From the NCBI GenBank assembly GCA_032622095.1, contig CP136069.1, positions 127,677,450 to 127,741,449 of the forward strand: 64,000 nt of DNA. Direction: 5' to 3'. The notes below the pieces were generated by a model. That model did not search any database, was not told the DNA's origin, and worked only from the letters and a program-made list of their open reading frames with translations. Of this stretch, positions 1 to 12,000 are shown piece by piece (position 1 is the first letter of the stretch; each line of letters opens with the position of its first letter). The translations under genes were made by a program, and so were the position numbers. The DNA comes from Siphonodentalium dalli (lineage: Eukaryota > Mollusca > Scaphopoda > Gadilida > Siphonodentaliidae).

Positions 1-1140
1 AGCCAAATAAGGCTGTATGGTCAGGTGTACGTGTATAGAGTGGGTGACTATATTGTCATTTGTGTGGTGTGTATGTACATATGAGGTCATGGGATGCGTT
101 GTACATGTATAATTTGGGTGGCTATCGCTTTCCACAATAACTCAAGGATATGTTAATCAATAGAGAGGTCATGTCAAAGAGTTCTCCACCTTGATAGTGT
201 TTGTGTACATGGGGAACTTTAAACGTGAAAAGCGATAGCCACCCATTACCACACAGTCATTCCATATATGCATAAACACCACATACATAACAATATAGTG
301 ACCAACTGTATAAACGTACACCTGACCCATGACCATGGATGTCCATACAGCCATGCGTCACAATGCAAGTACACCGGGTATAATCCAAAAGATGACCCAT
401 AACCATAGAGTCACTCCTTGTATACCCATTCACCTCACCATTGGCCATACGGTCATCCCATGTATACCTATTCTCCACACACACATGGTCAAATAGACAT
501 TCAATATATACATCAACACCGCAACAATGACCATATAGTCACCTCGGGTATACATATCCACCTCACCAATGGTCATATAGCCACTCGCTTCATACACATA
601 CCCTCATCCGTGGCACCTGGTATACTCCTTCATCTGACCTATGGCCATATAGTCACCCCGTGTGTACCTATTCAAAACATTCATACATGATCATGGTCAA
701 TCATTGTATATATATTCACCTCACCCTTGGCCATGTCACTCCCTGTATCCCTATTTGTCACACCATAGCAGAATAGCCACTCAAGATATACTAATACTCC
801 CCAGCCATGTCAGTATATTCAATCCATGTATGCATATGCACATCATCCATGCGCTCGCTATATACACATACCCCTCGCCCATATAGCAACACATGTGTAT
901 GCCCGTATAACCTACACATGACCATACCGCAACGAGTCACCAAGCAGGAACACCGGGTATACTCATACACCTGACACATGACAATTTAGTCACTCCCTGC
1001 ATAGCTATTCATTACATTTATGATCATACAGTCACTCATTGTATACATACATGTACTCGTCTCACCATTGACCATACAATAACTCCCTGTATACCTATTC
1101 ACCTTACCTATGATCATATAGTAACTCCCTGGCATTCACC
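1..1140. repeat. Degenerate minisatellite with a head-to-head inversion
   Basis: Diverged units of roughly 35-40 bp carry the theme 'catatagtcactccctgtat' followed by 'acctattcacctcacc'. From about 230 to 1,140 the units read in this direction; from 1 to about 135 they read as the reverse complement. The junction is marked by 'gggtggctatcgcttt' near 116 and its inverse 'aaagcgatagccaccc' near 229. Short readings in several frames (rich in His, Tyr and Thr) are translations of the repeat, not genes. Confidence 0.75.
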
Positions 1141-2030
1141 CTATATCCAGTTGATATGTTTTATCATAATGGACCAGAATAGCCACATATTATGGTTCAT
1201 CTCAGTTCCGTTTCAAAGTTCTGCCCATTTCCTTTCAATAATATGACAATAATCACAAAAGAGGTTCTCCGCCAAATTTCATACTGCAACTTTAAAATGA
1301 ATTTGTCATGCCCCATACGGAACTGGAACAAACATAATAGAACGTGGTTGTCAGCTAATTAACTAACACGTATAATGACCAAGTGAGTCACAATTTAATA
1401 CCTTGTCGAATAACGCAGAGAATAATGTTCGGGATATATGTAAAAAAATAACTTTTTACAAATTTGGTTGCCATTTTGGAAGCCATCTTGAGCAATTTGG
1501 TCTATAAACACCGTAGTGTGACACATTTAAGATAGACCAAAACAATAAATACCTTTGATACCAGTGATAGTTGCATTTTACTTTTAAAAATTGTCCAATT
1601 GTCCAATTGTCCAATTTTTGCCGATATTTATGTCAAGTTTGTGAGAGAAATATCCAATATTTCTGGTGATGTCAGTGGTGACAATAGAAACAATGATCCA
1701 TGGTGCATCAGACATGTAAGTATTCAATGTATATAATACAGATTAGCCAATTGTATATATCAACCACAACTTGTAAGCCATTGCAGGACACCCTGGGACA
1801 ATATTTACCATTTTTCATATTTTCGGCGGCCATTTTGGAAATGTTCTACACCAATTTCATTCCCATTGAAGTAAAACATCCGTCCAATAAAATAAAGCAC
1901 ATAGTTGTTGACATTCTATATTAACATCCTGTGTGGTTTGTCGTTAAAATGACTATCAAGACCGTCTTGCAAAAAAATCGAAAATTTCACCCCTCTTTTT
2001 CAAATCCTCTTTCTGTATCTATTACTGAAC
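1141..2030. other. No gene seen; AT-rich sequence
   Basis: No reading frame, splice pattern or RNA gene could be supported. A short triplicated 'ttgtccaa' motif lies near 1,590-1,615. The text 'ggcggccattttgga' near 1,828 also occurs inside the duplicated unit at 2,031-2,635, so this stretch probably carries older copies of that repeat. Confidence 0.5.
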
Positions 2031-2640
2031 CCTCGTCAATGGCAAATGTCTTAAAATGACGCTATAATATCACGCTTGATGCCTGTCTCAAATACATTGC
2101 CATTTACTAGGATTAATGTGAAGAAAAATGGAAGATATGGTGAGATATTAATTAAATTTCATATTTTCGTGCATATTACGTCATTTTTCGGCGGCCATTT
2201 TGAATTTTTTTCGAAATTATTTGCCGTCATTTTGAAGAAGGACATCATACCAACAAAATGGCATACATTTTGTCTGTGTCTTTTGCTAACAACCGATCTA
2301 TTACAACAATTAAATACAGCAAAATCGTCTTGCAAAAAACATCGAACCCTCGTCAATGGCAAATGTCTTAAAATGACGCTATAATATCACGCTTGGTGAC
2401 TGTCTCAAAAACATTGCCATTTACTAATGATTAATATGAAGAAAAATGGAAGATATGGTGAAATATTAATTAAATTTCCTATTTTCGTGCATATGACGTC
2501 ATTTTTCGGCGGCCATTTTGAATTTTTTTCGAAATTATTTGCCGTCATTTGGAAGAAGGACATCATACCAACAAAATGGCATACATTTTGTCTGTGTCTT
2601 TTGCTAACAACCGATCTATTACAACGATTAAATACATCTG
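2031..2640. repeat. Tandem duplication, unit about 316 bp
   Basis: The block starting 'ccctcgtcaatggcaaatgt' occurs at about 2,031 and again at about 2,347. Both copies continue through the same text, including 'cgtcatttttcggcggccat' and 'gacatcataccaacaaaatg'. They match closely to about 2,635 and then diverge. The readings in both copies are repeat translations with no recognisable domain. Confidence 0.85.
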
Positions 2641-2769
2641 GTCGGAGTTAGAGGAAATGGCGGCCATCTTGGATTCAAATGGCTCTAGCACCCAGCAGGG
2701 CCACCTTTATTTTTCGGTGAATTCCGGATTCTTTATCTGGATACCATAGGGAACAATAAAAATAAGGTT

Positions 2770-3800
2770 ATTTGTATCGGGGGGGGGGGGGTGCAGGTGG
2801 ACCTTATTGGCTCCCCGATTATATAGCGCGTATAGCGACATCTGTTTTCAAGAGTTCGCACAAAAGTGAAATGAACGCTCTTTATTTCTGTCATATTAGG
2901 AATAGATTAACAGGGGACGCTCTGTTCTGTTCCATGTCGTGCAAATGGCTGTTATTTTTTGTCCCCCGAAAAATTTATTTTTGGGGGACTATTGTAATCA
3001 GCCGTGCGGAGTTATAACTCCAGTAAAGATCATCCGATTTGATTGAAACTTGGTATGTATGTGTCTCAACCAAGTACACATGTGCTCTGCAATTCTGGGT
3101 TTGATCCGATGTTCTTTTATGGAGTTATTTCCCCTTTTTCAACTTTTTTTTTACTTAGAAAATTTCTCACTTTTTTGGTTTCCGGATGATATCTCAAGTT
3201 TGGATCCTTTAATTGCAAATACCGTTTTTCAGTGGATCAGTCATATCAAGATACAGGTTGAGTTAGAATTTGAATTTGATCCGAAGATTTTTCCTAGAGT
3301 TATGGACTTTTTCAACTTTTCAATTTTCTACTTTTTTCTTTGGTTTCCGGATGATAACTCAAGTTTGGACTGTTCAATTGTAAATTCCGTTTTTTTGTGA
3401 GTCATTGCTATCAAAATACAGGTCAAGTTCGAATTTGAGTTTGATCTGATGATTTTTCTCAGAGTTATGGGCCTTTCGACTTTGAAAAACATTTTTTATA
3501 ATTTTCTGTATGAGGGTAACTTCATGGTGTAATCAACTCCTCCTACAGTTTTTATCGTATATATTTGAAACTTTAGAGTATTGTTACCCACAAATTGGAG
3601 ATATGCAACATGTATATAGATGACGGAAAAATTATTTCTTTACGGAATTATTAACCCTTTCGACTTCATTTTTTTTAAATTTCTTTAACAAAGCGGCATC
3701 GACTTGCCACGTTTTCGGGGGACACTGTGGTCGGCTGACCATTTATTTTGTTTGGGATCGTGTTCAAATTTGTACTTGTTATGACTTTAGTGAGTCTCTC
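2770..3800. repeat. Interspersed repeat with ~168-bp internal period
   Basis: After a run of 13 G (2,779-2,791) the sequence contains 'tttccggatgata' followed by 'ctcaagtttgga' near 3,180 and again near 3,348, a period of about 168 bp. A motif 'cgggggacactgtggtcggc' lies near 3,716 and a related 'gggggactattgtaatcagc' near 2,983. The 116-residue open reading from 3,050 is Phe-rich translated repeat, not a gene. Confidence 0.55.
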
Positions 3801-3879
3801 TGGGACTTATGTAATGCTCGTAGAAAGGTAGTTCAAAGATTTATCGACCTATTTCGATAGCGGGACAAAAATCAAAAGC

Positions 3880-4140
3880 GAATATTGTTAGGTGTATTTT
3901 GGAGCGCGTGGCTTTAATATAATTACAACTACTCTCGTTTTGGTCGAAATTCGGGCATTTGATTGGTCGAGAGGCTACCGCGTGACCTGCGTCTATCAGT
4001 GCATAGACTTTGCAGTAGACGAGTCACATCGCGTAGTGACACTTTAAGAACATTGGGCGAGTCTATAACCGTCGCCCCACACGACGTCCCGGATGACGCG
4101 AAAGCGCGGAACGAGAATTCCATTAGAATTTCAGTGAAAA
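3880..4140. repeat. Putative MITE fragment with ATTGGTCGAGAG motif
   Basis: The left part, 'gtattttggagcgcg' then 'ggctttaat', recurs near 44,078 as 'gtattttggagcgc' and 'ggctttaat', so it marks the end of a dispersed element. The motif 'catttgattggtcgagaggc' is present inverted near 34,466 as 'ctctcgaccaatcaaaatgc'. Both strands give short arginine-rich readings with no known domain, so I do not call a gene. Confidence 0.4.
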
Positions 4141-4457
4141 AACAACTCGAAAACTCAATGCTAGAAACATTTGAACAAGTAGTTGATGTCTGTATTGCAT
4201 GTTTCTGCTTCTTACGGACACTATACTATACTTATGTCTGTTCATTTCAGCCGTATTCAGGTTTTTGTAACGCTCGACTGAACACTCAAAATTCGTGCCG
4301 CGTTTTTCATTTGTCCAATTTTCGAAAGAGCGTCTATGACAACGTGTATAGTTACTGTGAACAGAAATTATCATGGATCAGGCTGATCAACATGGCAAAT
4401 TTAATTGGAAATAAATAAAATGTATTACCCGATTACAACCATATTAACATTTTTCAG

Positions 4458-4667
4458 CTTCATAACAATGCTAATGACATGACATTTGTCATGAGTACAT
4501 TGCAGTTGCCATTAGATATGATCAGGGAATTTGTTTACAAATTACAGCGGCCATCGCCGGCATCAGGCTGGAGTCTGGACTGGTCTGGAGTTAATAATTT
4601 TACCGGAGATCGCGGATTCGACTCTGTGTGTGTTGATAATTATTGGGTTGTTATTGAGTCATTTTAA
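4458..4667 (+). CDS. Possible exon resembling the first half of a death domain
   Basis: An acceptor-like 'aacatttttcag' ends at 4,457 and opens a reading frame of 69 codons to a TAA at 4,665. The readable core is 'LPLDMIREFVYKLQRPSP' followed by 'LDWSGVNNF'. This resembles helices 1-2 of death domains, where a Leu-Pro start, a pattern like L-x-x-P and a Asp-Trp pair are typical. No convincing donor site was found, and the remaining residues (about 45-69) do not look like a complete domain. It lies on the same strand as the kinase gene starting near 8,940, but no link between them is shown. It could also be chance or a pseudo-exon. Similarity is judged by eye only. Confidence 0.28.
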   Translation, partial: LHNNANDMTFVMSTLQLPLDMIREFVYKLQRPSPASGWSLDWSGVNNFTGDRGFDSVCVDNYWVVIESF

Positions 4668-4923
4668 ACGTAAATCGTAGCAAAACAAGTAATTCTTTTT
4701 ATCATGGATAGTTCATTGCTGAAAATTGAAGTTGAAGTGTAAATATTTATTTTCTGAAAGTTTGCTTGGCGAAGTTGCTCGTTGACAATTTCGGCCAATT
4801 TATTTTCGGCTCATCAACCAAATTCCGAGATCGTCCAACGGAAAATCATGTTCTGGCAATTAATTTTCTGAGATGGATTAATAGTAGATAGTTGAAAATA
4901 AAGTGTTATAGTTGTAATTATAA
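4668..4923. other. No gene seen
   Basis: Short AT-rich stretch between the possible exon and the palindrome. Nothing supportable. Confidence 0.5.
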
Positions 4924-5083
4924 GCCATCAACGTCGTTTTTCGGTTGATCTATGAGCGTATAGACCGATCAGTAGACGAATAACATACTTGGTATAATCC
5001 GCTTCGCGGAATTATACAGTATGTTATTCGTCTACTGATCGGTCTATACGCTCATAGATCAACCGAAAAACGACGTTGATGGC
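4924..5083. repeat. Near-perfect 160-bp palindrome
   Basis: The left arm starts 'gccatcaacgtcgtttttcg' and the right arm ends with its exact complement, 'cgaaaaacgacgttgatggc'. Arms of about 66 bp pair without mismatch. The centre, 'gtataatccgcttcgcggaa', also folds back with one bulge. The almost complete identity of the arms points to a recent foldback or MITE insertion. Confidence 0.9.
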
Positions 5084-5135
5084 ATATATAAATATACTAG
5101 TTGAATTATGGATGTGCCTGTCATGATTACTGTGA

Positions 5136-5388
5136 TTAACCCTTTCATGGCTGCTCTGGTGTAGCACTAGATATCCCGTGTCAGTGCATTCTCTTAAATA
5201 TGCGAGTATCCCATAGGGAGCCTCGCATATATACATGTAATAGAATGCACTGGCTTGCAAGGTCAAAATATTGTTATGCCAATGCACTTTCTTATATATG
5301 CGGGAGACTCGCCTATACAATCAAAATGCTTTGGCACTGGTACATTGTTTTCTCACAATTTCAAGTAGCTCCAATCATGGTATGTTAA
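5136..5388. mobile_element. TTAA-flanked MITE carrying two hairpins
   Basis: A left TTAA with 'ccctttcatggctgctctgg' (5,136-5,159) and a right TTAA (5,385-5,388) bound the element. Inside are two foldback units of the family 'cagtgcattctctta' and 'atatgcgag' (5,180-5,255 and 5,278-5,340), separated by 'aaggtcaaaatattgttatg'. The same layout occurs at 63,439-63,701 and, with other ends, at 44,198-44,577. TTAA targets and CCCTTT ends are typical of piggyBac-derived MITEs. No transposase is present. Confidence 0.6.
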
Positions 5389-5799
5389 AAGTCGCTAACT
5401 ATTCGGTCCTGTGTCGTTTATGTTATTGGCGAGAGAAAGTATTGACAACAATTGCTTACTTTATAGTGGTACATATAACGTGCTGTAATTCGTCATAATT
5501 ATCTGGTTTACACCACGATTTACAGGTAGTATCTCTATATCGGCCATCTATAAACAATCATACTTGTCTAACCCTGATCGCCGCTTTCTATGGGGAAAAT
5601 ATAAAATCTCCTCGCTCATTTCTATCTTTCCTGATTGGGGCGCAGAATAACTGTATTAAAATATGTGATAATGTGGACTTTCCATCATCAAATATTTTAA
5701 TATATACAGTCATTCTGTTCCACAATCAGAAAAGCTAGAAATGAAATTCACCCCAATAACACGCGCTATGTTATTGGAGTCTCATAGCGGTCAGAAGAT
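5389..5799. other. No gene seen
   Basis: AT-rich sequence upstream of the decayed retrotransposon. It may hold unrecognisable 5' parts of that element. No frame could be supported. Confidence 0.4.
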
Positions 5800-8765
5800 T
5801 TCGCGGCTGTCGATTATTGAAAACAACTTACTGATTCTATTCGTTCGGCTCTAGACGCGACAACAGACGTTGTACTCGTAGGCGATTTGAAGTCTGACCT
5901 TTTAAACCTCAACTGAACTCTCAAAGGTATTATTTCACACTTTAACACGAGAAATCTTATCTCTAGACCGACCCGAGTAACTCAATTATCACAGACGTTG
6001 CCAGACCCTGTTATAGTCAGTGATACCGTCGTTTCGTATGGCGCGGATATTATTGATTTGTCTGTCCCTGACCACCATGTGGTCTATTCTATTGCGTCTT
6101 TTGATTTCGTAGTGAATGAACCATATTATCGTGATATAAGAACAACTTAGCGGACTTTTCGAAAGCACGTGCTAAGATTTTAAATATAAATTTGGTTGAG
6201 AGAGATATTAATTCGACCGAATGATATACCATAGTTCACGTCCGAAATAAGATGCGAGATACGGCGCAGGGATACATGTAGCTATAGAACATTATTAATA
6301 AAATCTAAATGATTATTGGACCAAGAAAAGTTCAAACGAACCAGAAATAAAGTATATAATATGACCAAGAAGTCATACGAAAATAATTTACAAGAACATA
6401 TAGAAAATTACTGTTCGCCTAAATACTTTTGGAACTTGACAAATATTTTGATGGGTAAAACAAAACGACAGCGATCCCCCATGTCTGTTGGCACCACACA
6501 TCGCCAGGTTGCAACTGACGACAAGGTTAAAGATAACTTGTTGAATGATGCTTCTTTCGTAAGGAATGGACAAATCAATGAACAATATAAAAGCGTACCA
6601 ATATTAGTTCCGAAATGCTCGAAACAGTTAAACACGATTAAATTCCAAACATGAAGATATACTACTTGAAATTTGTTCTTTAAACATAAACAAAACACAC
6701 ATGCATGATGGAATTAGTCAGATAATGCTAAAAGAAACTGCCCGTGAAATAATTACGCCACTGTTGATAATATTTAATAAATCGATTGCGACTTGCCGTT
6801 TTCCAAGATCATAGAAACTTGACAACGAAGTACCAATATCCAAGAATGGCGACACCGCCAACGAATAGTTACAGACCGATATTTCTTCTATGCCGCATTG
6901 GAAAAATATTTTAAAAACTAATATTGAAAAACTTTTGAGCCATTTTCACGAAAACGAATGATATACTCAAATCAATTCTATCAGGCTTTTTACCCTCGCA
7001 CTTCAATTAGTTGAACTCAATCATTCCTTGTGCATGTCACTTGATATAGGTTTACACACTTGTGCTGTTCTGTGGCATTTCTAAGGCGTTTGAAAGCGAT
7101 CTTTTGGCGAAGTTAGAATCATATGAAATTGTGGGTGAATGTCTAACCTGGCTATCATATATATCAGAAGACAACGTATTCTCGTGGGAACACCTTTTCC
7201 GAAAGCAAGATTATAATTCATGCTGGAGTCCCCCAGGGATATATGCTGGGACACTTTATATTCATTGTATGCATCAATGAGTTGGCAGAAAATATACACT
7301 CATTAGCGCGATCATATGGCGATGATACTTGCGTAACTGTTAGTCACAAGGAGCATGACCAATTTTTGTACACGGTAAATAGAGATCTGAGTGTAATTTA
7401 TAAATGGTCGAATACGTGGCTTGTTAACTTTAATCCGTTAACAGATGTTTTGCAAATTACGGTCTCACCCAAAACAATAAGACATGATATAGAATTGAAT
7501 AGTATTGAATTTGATTCCACATATCTTCCAATATCTGAATCACAAAGGCATCTGGAGCTAAACATCCAATCGAATTTAGGCTGATATCTCCAAATAAATG
7601 ATATCGCCAAGAGAGTGGCTGCACCCTTATCGGCCTTAAGAAAACTTATATATAGACTATCAAGGAAAACATTATTGTTAAAATAAAACGAATATATACC
7701 ATACGCCTCTTCGATTACGGTGTCATGGTAAAACAGTGGAATTCGCTTCCAGACGAAACGAGGAAACAGGGAACAGCAAATGAACTCGTGTCAAAGTTAT
7801 GCGAGAATATCTGTGCAATTAAACCGCCTGAATGGTTTAATGTGGGAGACAGAAAATCCAATATAATAATAATTGAAGTAACCTAAATTTTGACAACTAT
7901 CAGAACTATATTCACCCATCCCCTATTTGTGCATGTGGCTACCAAGCACAAACAGCATTTCATTTCATTTTCATGTGCCCCCTGTACCTGTCACAAAGAC
8001 AAACCATGCTTGGCCGCTTTGATCGTCTTGGAATAAGAGTATTAACAACTGAAAACATCTTTTTGGAGACCCAAACGCGTCATATGAAATTAACACTGAA
8101 CTACTCAAGATTGTTCAATCATTTATCAACGCTACCAAGATATTCGAAGAATACCATATATGTTGTACACTGTACTGACCACAGTTGGAGCTTTTCCAAA
8201 TCAGATGAAAACATAGCAAAGAGTCCCGTCCTGTACTAGCCAATGGAACATAGACGATGATTTTCTCCATACTCAATTGTTTATAGTTTGTATTAGTATT
8301 GTGCTGCCAAAGTCATCTTCGTTTTTCTATAATTTGTAACATTTGTTGGAAGAGGAGCAAATGTAAGTTCTGTAACCTGTGCTCCGATCCCTTAAGCTGA
8401 GTTTAGCTTAATATATATGTTTAAACTATGGGGAAAATCGGTAATTAAGATTACGAGCATATCTTGTTTGGAAATGTATATAGGAGTCGCACCCTCACAT
8501 ATAAAGAGTGTGGGGATAAGTTGTTTTGGTCAATTGCGATGTTTTCGTTTTATAACATTAAATCGACAATGAAACGATATTATTTGATGGCCCAGCAGCA
8601 CGGGGTTTAGGAAGGCTATAGACCTGATAATTGGATGGAAAGCGGTTTACAACTGTTACCCAACCAATTAAATTAAATTAAATTCGATGTGTGGAGCTTA
8701 ATATATAATTGCGAATATTGACCAGAATAAACTGAAGTGAATTGCATTGAATTGAATTGTAGCCT
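5800..8765 (+). mobile_element. Decayed CR1/L2-like non-LTR retrotransposon
   Basis: Broken reading frames on the + strand appear in the order of a non-LTR ORF2. Near 5,865-6,110 is an endonuclease remnant ('VVLVGDLKSDLL', then 'DLSVPDHHVVYS'). Near 6,316-6,540 is the linker region ('YFWNLTNILMGKTKRQRSP'). Near 7,060-7,600 is the reverse transcriptase ('CGISKAFESDLL', 'SYGDDTCVTV' with the paired Asp, 'YKWSNTWLVNFNP'). The C-terminal region follows ('WNSLPDETRKQGT' near 7,738, 'CACGYQAQTAFHFIFMCPLY' near 7,930). Many stops and frameshifts make it inactive. The 3' end, 'gaccagaataaac' followed by repeats of 'ttgaa' (8,720-8,760), resembles the end of the minus-strand fragment near 54,140-54,180, suggesting one family. 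The 5' boundary is uncertain. Confidence 0.75.
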
Positions 8766-8939
8766 GTCTGGGAACTGGGTATCTTGATTGCATGCTCATC
8801 TTATTGAATCACATGACAACTGAACGACCACAAACGCCACATTAGACCCGGTTTGGCTGGACCATCAGTGTATGTTTAAACCAAGATTAAACGCGGCTTT
8901 GAAGACTCCGCTTTATGGGTGTATTCTCGTTTTCCACAG

Positions 8940-9046
8940 ATCACTCTATGGAGAACAAAATCCCTGTGTTGTGGTCTGCACCGGAAACGTTGCTCAATGA
9001 CGTATTCTCCGAGGAAACTGATCGGTACATGTGTGGAATTCTGATG
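8940..9046 (+). CDS. Kinase gene exon: first kinase domain, APE motif and helix F
   Basis: Acceptor 'tcgttttccacag' and donor 'ctgatg|gtaagt' bound a 107-bp exon that enters in phase 1 and leaves in phase 0. It reads 'KIPVLWSAPETLL' then 'FSEETDRYMCGILM'. This matches the kinase P+1 loop and APE motif followed by the helix-F segment (usual form S-D-V-W-S-F-G-I-L). The helix-F Asp is kept as T-D-R-Y. The preceding exon, which should hold the catalytic loop and DFG, was not found upstream, where a retrotransposon occupies 5,800-8,765. The activity of this domain is therefore unknown. Confidence 0.8.
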
Positions 9047-12000
9047 GTAAGTACAGATTATTTATTATATTTTAATAAACGTTTTATGTCAGAACCATAT
9101 CGCTACTCCCTCCCAGAAGCCTGGACGTGTAGTTACGTTGTCAAGGTGCTATGATACTCTGCTGCATCGTGATGTAGTATGTTTGCATTATTCAGTATCA
9201 TTTGTGAAATTAATCATGATCGATTTTGTTACGTTTCAGGGAATCAAAATACGTTAAATATATTTATCCGGACTTTATATGCCATACAAAGATCGATCAT
9301 ATAATTAGCATTGTTTGGATTGATTATCTATATGGACGAGGTCGGTTATGGCTAATTTAAACCTTGAATTGTGTTTATGTAATTTGAAAGGGTGAAATCG
9401 ATACGGTATGTTAATAAATACACGAATTGTCCATCTACAGTTCTCATAAACTGTGCAACAAAGTCATAGCTAGCTCACGGCTGTGTTAAAGGTTTGCCCC
9501 ACACTGTAATGAGACAAATGCTCTTTATTTGAATCATATCGGGTCATAATTCTAGTAGTGTCTCCTCGTGGGGTTGTTATAAATAAGAGATGGAGTGACA
9601 TATAGCACAGAAACATAACTATGCATTCCCTGTCTCCAACAACCCCACGACGGGACACGACTAAAATTATGCAGCATAATATTGCTTGCTTTGTCACGAT
9701 ATTGTTATTTGATATTTTGTCCACCGATGATACCGTCATTTTGGAGACGGCAAATATATAACAGGCTTACAGCCGAATACACTTCCATAATATTCAAAAG
9801 GAACATGGTAGCATGTATTACTAATATATGATATTGTAACTTATATTCTGACTGGGAGTATATAGTATTTTCGTATAAATGTGAATGATTGGATATTGAG
9901 ATAAATGCCAATTCAAGATCTCTTCCAACAAATCTTATCTTGCAGTATATGCCACATGAAAGCAGACACACAATCTCACGACAGATGAATAGATAAATCA
10001 AAGAACAACATATTTTAGGTACCAGTAGGATTTCTCACGTAAAATGCATGTTATGCCATTAGCCTCTTTGGCAATTCGTCACTGAATAGCCCTCTTATCA
10101 CTATCCAGTTCACTACCACCATCGCATTCTGGGCTAAACAAAGCAGGTTCTAGCCAAAACATGTTCTTTTAATTTTTTATTTTGGCTGAGGGCAATCTCA
10201 ATATGCATTCCGATCGATACATGGTCATTTCGATAATAAATATGAATTCGTTCATTGAAGCCCATGCCTCCAATATTTCTGATATATACAAGTTCCAAAA
10301 ACAACCGATTCGTATGGTCCATTCCCAAATTACAAGCTGAAGTATTCATACAGTGACAAAATTCACAACATTGCAAGTCAAACAAGGCCCGTAGCTCTGG
10401 TAAAAATGAATAGACGAAACCTGAGTAGGTATCTTTCCCGTCGAGCTGTGCTACCACCATCGCAAAACGCAACTGAATCCGATGATTCTTACCCGAGTTA
10501 CAAGCTCAAATGTTCTTTTGGACACAAAATTCACAAATTTCCAAGTGAAAAAAGGCCGCCACTCTGGTAAAATGAGTGAACGAAAACGAACGTAGTATGT
10601 GGTATCCTTTCCCCAACCCGTGCTATCGGCATACCAAAGGACAACGAAATCACATAATTAACAGCTGAGTTACAAGCTGAAATGTTCGGGCGAACAGCTG
10701 AACTGCGGACGGACGGAGCCATCTGTTATTTGCCCGAACCTTCTTAGGGGTCGAGGCATAACAAAAGTGACTTTGTGTCAAAACTGTAAAGGCTACCCGA
10801 TGTTAATATACAGCTTCCAACTTTGAATCTAATTCAATTTCATAGAACACCATAACTATATGCATGCGAGTATGACCAAATACCCAACTTCTTGAGTAGC
10901 GATGTACACAATTTACCGGAACATGTCTATTTCGGATACTCGCATATCATTCTGGTTGTTGTTCTATACATTAACACCATCTGGTTATTGAACGCTATTT
11001 AGTGAATATTGTGTAAGCAAATTATAGTAGCATAGCTTCTTATAATTCTTTCCTCTTCAACTCTGTGAACTCAAATTCATGCATGAAATTATCAACCACC
11101 AACACTCAAAATCATGATATTCACACATGCACTATAATCGTTCCTGCCATACCACTAATGTCTGTTCTTTTCTCTGTATTTAGATGTATATGCATATATT
11201 TATGTTTTGATGGCGAGGAGGTTCATGTAACATTTAAGGATTTTGTATATTGTCTTATTTGTGCATTATTTGAATTATATGATCAGATCTGAGATGCGAT
11301 ACACTATAATGTTCTAGTACCTGTCTCACAATATAATGTGAATGTTATAGCATCACACAATGTTGGTAGTTTTGATCTATATATTAGCATAATCACTACT
11401 TGCTATTGAATATGTATAAGCCGGATCACACCCCTCGACCAGTCAAATCGCACCAACCCATGAACAACAGTTAGCTAAAACTCACCTAGAAATTGACATT
11501 AATTGGCGAGTAAGGCGGACAATCCAGGCAATATATACAGGTTTGATCTTTATTCGTGCATGGCATGCCAATGAAATTTCAACACAATCTTCCTGTAATG
11601 TGGAATAGTTTCACTCCGCGAGAATGTTCTAAAACTACCGGGACATTGCCTCATGGGCCCTGAGCGATAATTCCATAATGACAACCAAAACGAAAATAAC
11701 CGTAATATCCGCAACAATTTATTATCACAAGGAAGAATCTGTTTTATCCAGAAACACGTCGTCAGTATAAAGCAACTTCAAAATGGTTGATCAAAGTTGA
11801 TAAATTATACAAATTCAAGTGCTCCGACGGTCAAGGATCAAGTGATACGTTCATCGGGAATATGTAACATCACAAAACATTCAATTAAACTTTGATTGAT
11901 GGTAGGTGATAGGTAACAATCGTCGTATTGAAAATGGCTCAATTCCGTTTTCCTCTGGGTGTGAATCGGTTTATAGATATGTTATAACCCATTTGGTTAC

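Noticed and set aside
3963..4418. 151-codon frame with a Lys/Glu-rich segment
   Set aside because: Overlaps MITE-like sequence also found elsewhere in the window; no domain.
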